Source: Fusarium oxysporum f. sp. lycopersici 4287 (Eukaryota > Ascomycota > Sordariomycetes > Hypocreales > Nectriaceae). Taken from it: a stretch of DNA of 64,000 nt. The stretch spans positions 122,229 to 186,228 of the forward strand of contig NW_017264848.1 in the NCBI RefSeq assembly GCF_000149955.1. Reading direction: 5' to 3'. The position numbers and the translations under genes were made by a program. The notes beneath the pieces are model-generated. The model saw only the letters and a program-made list of their open reading frames with translations, did no database searches and had not been told where the DNA came from. This document shows, piece by piece, positions 11,451 to 20,160 of the stretch; the stretch's first letter is position 1, and each line of letters begins with the position of its first letter.

Positions 11451-12224
11451 TGTGCGTTGACATTCCTATTATTAGACAGTAGGACTTTGACGGTTTCTGT
11501 AAGTCCGCCAAGGCACGCGAAGTATAAGCAAGAAGCCTGTGTTGTGCCTGGCTCTTCAACCAATGGCCAATCGAGTTGATACAATCGAGTCCATAGCCGA
11601 AATAATACATCATTCTCTAAGAAGCTCACAGCTTCTGCAACAATATCACTCGAAACTTGAGCAGGGCGAGTGTGGTCCATCCAGACTTTTGCCGCGTATT
11701 TTGCCAAGGGGAATTGTGACTTGATGATGGCGACACTGCCTTTTTTCAAGCTAGTAAGGTAGGTCAAGCAGGTCTGTGTGATGACAATGCTGGCCTCTGC
11801 ATGCAAAAAGCCTTGAACTTGGTAGCTCAGAAGATACTCCTTAACTGAGAAATGAGCCAATTGGACTTCCTCTACCGCGTCCTCGCCGCCATGTGGACCC
11901 TGTACGATCGACACCAAACTTGGGCAGAACCCGGTAATCTCACTTGGACAAGGTAGTCTATCCTCCGGATCAAAGTATCCTGGTCGGCTGTCGATCCGCA
12001 CAGCTATCACATCTACCGCCTCTTTCAGTGTCAATGGCCGCTCGGAACATACGAGAAACTGAAGCAGGCGAATGGCTTTGTGCTTACGCTCAGGCGGGAT
12101 TCTTTGCAGTATACGATTATATGTCTCGTTGAGATCTTGCGGTAAAGATTTCAGGGCTATTTCAATACCTTCACGGTCAAGACATGTCTCGAGACTATCG
12201 AGCTGGCATGCTGCCCACCTGAAC

Positions 12225-12278
12225 CTAGAACCAATGTTAGCCACTTCTTTGCTTAAAAGAAGCCAGCATAAAGCTTAC
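12225..12278 (-). other. Intron 2 of NLR-like gene (54 nt)
   Basis: Minus-strand donor GTAAGC, branch GCTAAC, acceptor TTCTAG. Removal restores the family-typical Gly-Met-Phe-Arg-Trp-Ala-Ala-Cys-Gln-Leu run across the junction. Confidence 0.9.
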
Positions 12279-13122
12279 ATCCCATCTGGTTTGCTTCCGA
12301 TTTCGTTGCGAATCTGCTCCAGTACGGATAGAAACGATGCCCATTTAGCAAATTCCGGGCTCTGTTCAAGCCTTGCCATAACATAGGAGCGTATATCGGC
12401 GTTGATGGCGTCCTTATTAAGTAACAGGCAGTTGTCTTTGCCAATCAAGGGAGGAATCTCACGTTGAAACTCTGCTTCTGGGCGCCCAGTGGCAATCAGT
12501 CGGACATGACCAAGTTCGGGGATAGATATAACGTCCTTCATCCACTGAAGAAGTTCGGCTCTTGCAGTAGACTCGTCCAAAGCATCCAGTACCAGAAAAG
12601 TCTTTATCGGGCCTCTCAACATCGTATGGAGATAGCCTAAAAGTGTCTTTGTCGCCGGTTGGTCCCTACCTTCACGATGGGATTGGAATAGACCATCAAG
12701 TTCTCTCGAAGAATCGACCTCGAGCTTGTAGAGTTGGAAGGCAAGCGAGCGCAACATGCCGTCTACGGTCTGTTTCGTTGTGTCGCTAAAGTCGAAAAAG
12801 AAATCAAGGGTAATATAGTCATCTATATTCATAAGGTGGTCGATAATCGTCGTGCTCAGAACTGTCTTGCCACATCCTGGCAGCCCGTAGAGCCACAGAT
12901 GCCGACGTGATCCAGTTTCCCATTCTCTAAAGGCAGCGCTATTGAGGAACCACTCCCCAGTTCCTTCATGTCTGAGTTGTCTTGCACGATTGGCATTGGT
13001 CGAGGAGTCAGGAGGAGAGAGCCATTCCTTCACCTTGGCCACATACTGATTCGATCTGACCGTCTCCACTATGACTTTGGTTACACTCGACGTTTCCTGC
13101 ACATCATTCAATGTCATTCCAA

Positions 13123-13169
13123 CTATCTAAAGTTAGAAGGCGTCGACGAAGAGAAATGGTGATACTAAC
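13123..13169 (-). other. Intron 1 of NLR-like gene (47 nt)
   Basis: Minus-strand donor GTTAGT, branch CTAAC, acceptor ATAG. It joins the end of the phosphorylase domain to the exon encoding the NACHT part, and the frame is kept. Confidence 0.85.
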
Positions 13170-14157
13170 TGGAACTCAGAACCTCGCTAATCCTCCTCTC
13201 GGCCTCGACTTTATTAGGCGGGATCTGACGCAGAAGATCTTTCGCATACGCAGCTGCCACCATGGCCGCGAAGCCCTGCCACTCCTTGTTCTTATAAGAA
13301 TCAGAATAGTCGTATATACCGCGTATAACCAGACATGGGAAGTGGTTCATCAGGCCTGCCGCCTCCATCTCAAAGCAGAGGATGCCCTTTTCTGCCGCCA
13401 ACTTGTCCCGCATAAGCGCATCCTTCATCAGTTAATTAGCACTGGCAATTAATCTATAGTGGATGGCTGGGTAGTCGTCTTCTTCGTCCCGTTTAGCACG
13501 GACCACTGTATGGGATGAGTCGTCGCCGCACACCATACTACAGCATTCGGACGAGTTTGAAGGGTGTGTGATGTCGGATCGGTACAGTCTATCGCTACTT
13601 GAAGGCAGGCAGGAGTATTTCCTTCGCTTTTTGATGTTCTGCAATGCCATTTCTGCGTCATCATTAAGCCGGTGGCCTTTCAATTCGTACCTACCCTTGA
13701 GGGCACTAACTGCTGTCCGCAGCACTATCGGCGGTTGGTCTAAGAACCCTGTTTCTTGGAAAGACTGATTCTGGATTGTCTTGCCAAAATCATATTGAAA
13801 CACCCCGCCTTTCCCACCGTCACGGCTACTGACGATAATGTCGCCGAGACGTATGTCTTGATTTGGACCTGGCGCACCACCGGCGATACCGACCAGGAGT
13901 CCGATGCGGATATTTGGGAAGCTATGAAGCATGTCTCTTGCTACAGTCGCAGTAATGGCCGTACCGTACTCCCCATCAGGCAAGACGGCAATCACAATGT
14001 TATGATTTCCGATCCTGCCTAAGGCATAATTATTGTTATCGTTCTGGGCCACTTCTCGAGGGCCTTCGTGTTCTTCGTCAAGGAAAGCCTGGGCAGCGAC
14101 GAACTCGGTAGTGAGGGCGCAGATCCAGCCAACCGTGTAGCCCTGGTGGTTCGCCAT

Positions 14158-14549
14158 GATTTGTAATATAATCCTACTAGAGAATAAGGTACTGACTAAG
14201 AGGGATTAATTGATCCCTCGATAGGTAATAATTCTTAAACCGTGGACTTGAAATACAAAAAGTGTCAAAAAGTGAACCAGGGTGATATATATTTATGTGC
14301 AGAAAAAAACAGGCTCTCACCAGGCTGTATGATTGAGGGGGTGGCGTAAAAATAGGCGCCTCCCTTTGCAGTGTTGCCGTAAGCTGAGCCTCTTCCACGC
14401 ATGATTGGCGATACCCGTCCATGCTAATACTATAGGCGCCTTAATTAACTGCCGAATACGAGGGCTGAAGCCCAACCTGCAGGTGCTCGGGCACAAAAGT
14501 GGCGCATTCGATGTTGCTTGTTGCAATCAGGTTGACCAACCAGCATGCC
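14158..14549. other. Short intergenic spacer between NLR-like and OrsD-like genes
   Basis: No supported gene. Both neighbours are on the minus strand, so this is the 3' side of the OrsD-like gene and the promoter side of the NLR-like gene. Confidence 0.6.
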
Positions 14550-17411
14550 CTAATCGTTGGTTATGAGCAGTGCGAGAGCCTTATGTGGCATGCAATCGGG
14601 CGCGTGGGTAACTCGTAAAGTAGTAATTGTAGTCGCTACGGAAATCGATGTATGGAAGAAGGTGGGAGATAGGCGTATACGTAATATAAACAGGGGGTAG
14701 GCCACAATTTGGGGTACACGACGATTAAGAATAGAAGAGTAGGGTGTCGATTTTAGGCCTATTTGAGAGAGCGGCGAGAAGAGAAGCGCGTCGGTATGCT
14801 CGATATGAAAGCATTTACGCAAGATTGATATCGCGACTGGCCGTATATAGACGAGGTACTGGAAGATGAGTCGGGAAACAGGATTGGAGAAGAAGCGTAC
14901 GACATAAAACTCGTTGTTGGTTGCCAATCGAGCCTTGTGGTGCCTAGTGATTGAGCACATCTTTGCACCCCATAAGCCAATACCTCGCTCTCTTGAAGCA
15001 GTGTTGAAACACTCCAGCGTCAATAGCTCCGAAATTCGTGCAAACTGGCCGCCGTCAAGGTTACAAAGTACCATAAGTCCCTTCAGATGATCATCGTGGG
15101 CCTCCAAGTACGCTCGAGCAGCTTTGATATTCCAGGTACCGTGGTCTTTGCCCTGTAAACGGAGCAAGCCATCGACTGGGGAGATACATGCTCTTAGCAG
15201 CAACTCGGGGTAGGCGCCTGTCAGCTTATTGGCAGGATCAGACACGAAAGAGTAGCCTGTTGTTGTCGTTGACAGATTATCCCGAATCAGCGATAAATCG
15301 GTGTGAGGAGGCTCCCAGTCATACATCAAACGGGAACAGGATGCCGTGGCTGAACGAAGCACTTCACGAGTCAGGCCGCGGAAGTCTACCATCGAAAGTC
15401 GTTGGTTGCCATCCCAGGAAAGGACCTCGCCATCATCGCTCCAATGGAATCGGAAGGACGACCCTTGAGACCGGCGAAGATCGTTACCATATGACAAGAG
15501 ACTTAAGAATTCGCCCATGGGCGATAAAGTGCCATCACACATATATTCCCGGCGGGTCGAATTAAACCTTCGCAGCAGCCCGTGACCCGGCGGATGCGTA
15601 AGTCCCCCATAATTGTGCGAGAAACGCGGCAGCACGGCCTCGAGAAATATCAATCGAGAACAGTATATAAGCTTCGCCAAAATCGGGGTGAATCGGTGCG
15701 GCTTCAAGTACTCATCTCCTTCTGGGGTCGTTAGCCCGCGCACGGCACTGAAATACACCAGCATCGTCGAACTCGCGACACCACCGTCGAAGTCCTCAGT
15801 GACAGCAGAGTAACAAAAGCGCAGTAGAATATCGAGCGCAGGGTCTTGTGGGTGATTCTCTTGACTGTTCGAAGACCAAGTAGACATTACTTCGGCATCA
15901 GATGGATCACCTGTGTTCACAACCACACTTTCCTGACTTTCATCTTCAATCTCGTTGTATCTTTCATCATCTTCACCTCCGTCATCGTCCTCATCATCTT
16001 CACCTTCGTCATCATCTTGGATCTCGTCCTCATCCTCATCATTATCCTGATACTCATACTCCCCTTCGTCCCCATCGTATCCTCCATCCCTGTCAGCAGC
16101 AGGGTCTACATCAACATGTTCTCCAGACTTCCATATGTCATCTACCCAAAGCTCCCGTAGGACTCTGAACTGATGCTTTTTCAGCTTATGCCCTGTAACC
16201 TTCTGAAAAGTCGTCGGTAGTAACCGAAATAATCGGAGCCAGAAACAGACAAAGCGCTTCAGTTCTTTCCGGTAAACCTTCTCGGAAGATGACTTTGCAA
16301 CCAATTCGAAGGGCATCTTGTAAGGACGATCTGGAAACCTGCCGCGGAGCCACCTTCTCAAACATACATCCGTTGTCCGGACTGTCTCACCGCATTGATC
16401 CAGGAGACGATCAAGCGCGGCTATTATAAATAATAACCTTCGCTTATTACGCGCCGGACTGATGATGGCGTCTCCTTTAACGACACCGAGAGGTAAGGGT
16501 CGGTTATCCGTGCAGTGAGGTAGCGCCGTGAGGCGAACTAGAACATCGCAACGCGCTTTTCTAAATGTTGTTTCCCAGCCTGTACGCCGCAGCCAGTTGG
16601 TCTGTAAGGCGGAAGAAGCTGGCGTCTCTCTACCACACGAATTTCGACCTCCACTCTGCTGATTTTCCAACCGAACATGCTCCTCAGTGAACAGCTTCTG
16701 AGCAAGAAGCTTAATGGGATCAGGACTAGCCTGTAGAAGACTGCTGCTGGGTATAGACCTGCTGTTGACGTCGTCGTCATTGCTGACGAGCCATGACATT
16801 CGAGTATTATTCGCTGTCCAGCTCTGGAACAGAACTTCTTGTTGGATATGGTCTCGCAGCCAGTGCTGTCGGCTTTTCTTTTCAGCTGTGAATTCCAACT
16901 TGTCGCGGTGTTCGGCCCTGAGGTGATCCTCCAAAACCTTCCTACTAGCAGAGTGGAGACCACAGTGCTTACAAGACAGGCCTTTTTGTACGGCAAGGTA
17001 CGGGTGACGTCGTGATCCATGAGGCCTGGGGGCTAAGGTGTCTGGATCTGGGAGGTTCAGTGAGGACAGAAGGGGCTTGAGGCCATGCCGAGCAGATCTG
17101 GCAATGCCGTGCTTTTTGCCCGGATGCTCCGATGCGCGTTTAGGACTCAAAGCAAAACCGCATTTAGTACATATAATAGCTACTTCCGGCAAATTGTAAT
17201 AAAGGCTGAGCCTTTCGAGCTTCTGCAGCTTTGCTGGAGGTAAAGTAGGGTGACTTTGTTGCCTATGAATAGAAGAACGGGCCATTATAACTAGGCATAT
17301 ATAAATGTAATAGAGAGGATTGAATGGCGGAGATAGATTAGATACTAAAAAACATGTGAGTTTCAGTAGAAGATGGTAATGAATGTTTTTTTCCAGGTCT
17401 GGAGTAGTCAA
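14550..17411 (-). CDS. OrsD-like (DUF3505) zinc-finger protein with tyrosine-recombinase-like motifs, C-terminus truncated
   Basis: This is an uninterrupted 953-codon frame. The better start is probably the ATG at 17285 (residue 43), because the first 42 residues are hydrophobic and unlike the family. Two CxxC...H...H modules lie at about residues 81-103 and 147-168, spaced as in OrsD-family proteins. The family signature TNWLRRTGW follows at about 275, and a long Asp/Glu tract at about 434-490. Near residue 790 is an Arg-Ile-Ser-Glu-Leu motif like box I of tyrosine recombinases, then His-His-Lys-Ala-Arg near 824. The last 60 or so residues look like another frame or foreign sequence; the later Arg, His and Tyr boxes and any RecQ helicase part are missing. 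OrsD was named from the orsellinic acid cluster, but no polyketide gene is nearby. Function is unknown; a DNA-binding or mobile-element role is inferred. Confidence 0.75.
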   Translation of the reverse strand: MTTPDLEKNIHYHLLLKLTCFLVSNLSPPFNPLYYIYICLVIMARSSIHRQQSHPTLPPAKLQKLERLSLYYNLPEVAIICTKCGFALSPKRASEHPGKKHGIARSARHGLKPLLSSLNLPDPDTLAPRPHGSRRHPYLAVQKGLSCKHCGLHSASRKVLEDHLRAEHRDKLEFTAEKKSRQHWLRDHIQQEVLFQSWTANNTRMSWLVSNDDDVNSRSIPSSSLLQASPDPIKLLAQKLFTEEHVRLENQQSGGRNSCGRETPASSALQTNWLRRTGWETTFRKARCDVLVRLTALPHCTDNRPLPLGVVKGDAIISPARNKRRLLFIIAALDRLLDQCGETVRTTDVCLRRWLRGRFPDRPYKMPFELVAKSSSEKVYRKELKRFVCFWLRLFRLLPTTFQKVTGHKLKKHQFRVLRELWVDDIWKSGEHVDVDPAADRDGGYDGDEGEYEYQDNDEDEDEIQDDDEGEDDEDDDGGEDDERYNEIEDESQESVVVNTGDPSDAEVMSTWSSNSQENHPQDPALDILLRFCYSAVTEDFDGGVASSTMLVYFSAVRGLTTPEGDEYLKPHRFTPILAKLIYCSRLIFLEAVLPRFSHNYGGLTHPPGHGLLRRFNSTRREYMCDGTLSPMGEFLSLLSYGNDLRRSQGSSFRFHWSDDGEVLSWDGNQRLSMVDFRGLTREVLRSATASCSRLMYDWEPPHTDLSLIRDNLSTTTTGYSFVSDPANKLTGAYPELLLRACISPVDGLLRLQGKDHGTWNIKAARAYLEAHDDHLKGLMVLCNLDGGQFARISELLTLECFNTASRERGIGLWGAKMCSITRHHKARLATNNEFYVVRFFSNPVSRLIFQYLVYIRPVAISILRKCFHIEHTDALLFSPLSQIGLKSTPYSSILNRRVPQIVAYPLFILRIRLSPTFFHTSISVATTITTLRVTHAPDCMPHKALALLITND

Positions 17412-17438
17412 GTTGAACTGGACAAGGGTCAGCCGACG

Positions 17439-17455
17439 GAAACGCGACGCGTTTC
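17439..17455. promoter_or_regulatory. 17-bp palindrome, copy 1 (GAAACGC-GAC-GCGTTTC)
   Basis: Perfect 7-bp inverted arms around a 3-bp centre, 154 bp upstream of the preferred OrsD-like start. It shares both arms exactly with copies 2 and 3 while the centre differs. The function is not known. Confidence 0.8.
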
Positions 17456-17492
17456 GTGTTTTAGGTTTTCTAATTTCACAAGTGCGGTAGAA

Positions 17493-17509
17493 GAAACGCA
17501 GTGCGTTTC
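17493..17509. promoter_or_regulatory. 17-bp palindrome, copy 2 (GAAACGC-AGT-GCGTTTC)
   Basis: The same perfect arms, with centre AGT, starting 54 bp from the start of copy 1. The sequence around it is not repeated, so only the palindrome is conserved. Confidence 0.8.
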
Positions 17510-17560
17510 CATCGGAGAAATGTGGGTTAAAAACCCTACACGATGATTGGTCTAAAACAG

Positions 17561-17577
17561 GAAACGCAATGCGTTTC
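17561..17577. promoter_or_regulatory. 17-bp palindrome, copy 3 (GAAACGC-AAT-GCGTTTC)
   Basis: The same perfect arms, with centre AAT, starting 68 bp from the start of copy 2. It lies three bases from the stop of the decayed OrsD-like frame at 17580, so it marks the junction of the two OrsD-like units. Confidence 0.8.
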
Positions 17578-17579
17578 TG

Positions 17580-18830
17580 CTAGTAATACTTGAGTAGGGA
17601 TAACTTATTCTTAAAGCTGCAGAATTTGCTGGCTTTTGCACTGCTTATATGGCTATTATTACTGCAGAAATTGCTTAGCCTCTTTGCATGCTGCTGCATT
17701 ATCTTATAATTAGGTGATTTATCGCTGCATAACTTATATGCGTCTCTGAGTATACTCTCGGCTGCGGCAAGAATACGCCTAAGATCTATATCTGTATTAC
17801 CTGCGCCGCCTTCTTCTTCTCCTTCTCTATTATTATTATCATCACTATCGCCGCCGGCATTATCATCGTCGTCTACGCTTCGTGGTAATGCATACGACGA
17901 TATAATCTCGGTATCGCGGAGACCCTGCAGGTGCATAGGGAACCCGGTATAGACAAGCCAGGGCACCCAATTAGCCTGTGATGCCTCGACATCTTGCATA
18001 ATCTCGGCCTCCTTATCTAGGTTGCGCGAGGCCTAGATAATATCAGCCTTCAGGTCTTTAAACAGCTTTCCCTCCTCCTGCGACATAGACGCCATAGCCA
18101 GGCCTGACCCTGCCAGCGCCCCTCCTGTTGTTGGCAGAGATAGGTCTTCTTCGACTAAAAAATAGTCGATAAGGCCCTTAGCCGTGAAGTATATCTGGAG
18201 CTTATATGCCCTCCAGAGAGGCATGGCGTTTATATGCTCCGAGGCCTTCCTCCCGTAAACCGGCATGTGATTATACATCTTCCTAGCCTGCCGCATGCAA
18301 TAGTTACATTAGACTTCCGTGCAGGTGCAGATGTAGCCTTCGTATATAGTAAGACCCTCTATAGGCCGGCATGGCCTTTTTCTATCGGCCCTCTAGCCTA
18401 TTAGTTTTAGGACGAGATATATCCCACAAGACTGGCATATAGTAACTATTTATTTAATTTAACCCTAACCATCTAATATACTAACTATTTAATCTTGAAA
18501 TACTAAATCTTACCTTTTGCAGAGGAAAACGTTTAGATGCAATATATCTAGAACATGCCTAATTCCTCTGCTGCTATCGGTAAGACCCCTAATTAATGTA
18601 TGATTATATAATCCCTAACTTTGTCTGATAATAGTGTGAAGTATGGCTTTCCAGAAGTTTTAATGCAGATATTACACTTAAATGCAGTATGAATAGCTAA
18701 TCCGGGAACTGGTTGCACCTTCTTACGAGGGATGGCCAGCTCTTGGAATGAACAAAGCTTATATATGCTAAATCGTTTTATCAAGGCTTTATAAGCGAGT
18801 CTAGTGATGCAGTGCAATTTGTTTAGGTGG
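17580..18830 (-). pseudogene. Decayed OrsD-like N-terminal part
   Basis: Three open stretches in order on the minus strand (18817-18593, 18296-18033, 17999-17580) read like one OrsD-type protein. First comes a Cys-x2-Cys module after a Pro-Gly-Leu-x2-His stretch, then a middle region, then a VPWLVYTGFPMHLQGLR motif comparable to the TNWLRRTGW signature of the intact neighbour, then an acidic Asp/Gly/Glu tract. Stops and frame changes separate the pieces, and the DNA is richer in TA than the intact gene. It ends abruptly at the palindrome cluster. Confidence 0.5.
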
Positions 18831-19139
18831 CTATAGAACGACTTTTGCCTAGGTTGGATTATCGATTCATATGCGATATAGATAAGGATCTAATACTGAG
18901 CATTATAGAGGAATCTATCTATATACTTAGTTTGGCCTGTGTCGTGACAGGAAGCGGTATTGCTAGTCCTGGCTATCTTTGATGCTTAACCTAGGCTGCA
19001 GGGTTCTGCTAACCTTTTGCTGCAGACCTTATGAGTCATAGCGGCGTTTATACCGGTAGAGTCTTCTTGCAAACGAAGGCAACATTCTTGGTAGTATTAT
19101 CTACTCTAATCTTGCTAAATATTTAATAAGCGGTAATAT

Positions 19140-20160
19140 ATTTCTAAGAGCTCCGGTTAAAGTCTTTCCGGAAGAGCTCTATTAATAGCATACGTGGTCA
19201 GGAGTATGCAAGGATGATAACCCGCTCCTGCCGCAAATACATACATTAGATCACCCGCGCTAGAAGGGTAGTAGAAATTCGACTTCTCAACTAGCTTTGC
19301 TAGATACCTCTTGGCGATTACTAAAGCAGCTTGCCTATACAGCGATAATGTCCAGGGCGTGATTAGGTCCTGGGTCCTGCTTCTCAGGATATCCGAAGCT
19401 TGGTTAGACGATAAATGCTTCTTTCTACCATTGGGGTCCAGGAAGAAGAACTCTTTACTGTCGTGGCATGCTGAATGCATCGTTTCGGCTAAGAATTCCT
19501 AGACTAGACGAATAATAGCAAGATACTTTAAAAGGCTGAGGCTAAGGTCTATAGGAATATAGCAGACGATGTAAAACGCATAATTGTTGGATGCTCGGGC
19601 TTTATTATAACTAATAATAATAATTATATGCCTATCGTAGAAAAACATATTGCATATAGACAGCTTCGAGTTTAAGTATCGAATACTGGTTACCTCGGTG
19701 CCTCGGCCAGGCAAACTGGCTCTGAAGTGGATTGCTGCAAAAGCGGACTTGTTGAGCTTGATACTAGCACTGAGGTACTTGTGATAAGTCTCTGGGTTCT
19801 AGTGTCCGGATTTTGTGAAAGGCGTATTACGAAACAACGACTTTTGCAGCCTATGGAGGAGAGTCTCCTAAATATCTGCCAGGTTGTTCTCGGTTTTATC
19901 GATAAATAACCAGCCTGCTTTTCGATATATCAAATCGTCTCAAATGGCAGAAACGTCGATATCCGGTTGCCAACCTAATAATATCTTATTTACCTGCTCT
20001 TGCACTGTTATTACAGCTTTGTAATAAGTCTTGCAGAACTCTGATAAGAATACTTTTTTGTCGTTGCCTATGGTGAATAATTAACTATCAGGAGCCCAAG
20101 TTAGGTTACCTGGTATCTCCTCTTGTTTCACGATAGATTTTGCAAATGCTTTCAGTTTAA
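19140..20160 (-). pseudogene. Decayed OrsD-like C-terminal part with tyrosine-recombinase-like boxes
   Basis: Reading leftwards from about 20160, the frames encode a Gly-Arg-Gly-Thr-Glu-Val-Thr-Ser-Ile motif (box I-like), then SYNKARASNNYAFYIV, which parallels HHKARLATNNEFYVV in the intact OrsD-like gene. Next come a Leu-Tyr-Arg-Gln-Ala-Ala helix and a terminal HPCILLTTYAI. That layout (Arg, Lys, Arg, His, Tyr) is the order of tyrosine recombinase catalytic residues. Open parts are 19714-19499 and 19480-19157, with several stops between. Because this C-terminal piece lies upstream of the N-terminal piece at 18830, they come from two tandem units. Confidence 0.5.

Larger units (their letters stand above)
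10913..14157 (-). pseudogene. NLR-like STAND protein: PNP_UDP - NACHT - ankyrin repeats, with in-frame stop
   Basis: This is a three-exon gene: 14157-13170, 13122-12279 and 12224-10913. Exon 1 encodes a nucleoside phosphorylase (PNP_UDP) domain with the GEYGT, Gly-rich GIAGGAP and [17 protein letters not shown] motifs typical of fungal NLR sensors. Exon 2 carries the NACHT P-loop GLPGCGKT and a Walker B-like FLVLDALDES. Exon 3 has a short helical linker and six 33-residue ankyrin repeats. Such proteins are known in fungi as NLR-type receptors linked to non-self recognition and regulated cell death. Codon 13434-13432 is TAA where the family has Gln, so the reading stops after residue 241. A further frame break lies in the last repeat. 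The frame is otherwise clean, suggesting recent inactivation or rare readthrough. Confidence 0.85.

Noticed and set aside
15846..16168. Two overlapping plus-strand ORFs rich in Ile/Leu or His/Pro
   Set aside because: Antisense of the Asp/Glu tract of the OrsD-like gene; composition follows from that repeat.
18460..18475. TAACCCTAACC resembling telomere repeat
   Set aside because: Only about two units, in TA-rich DNA with no tandem array, so an interstitial or chromosome-end telomere is not supported.
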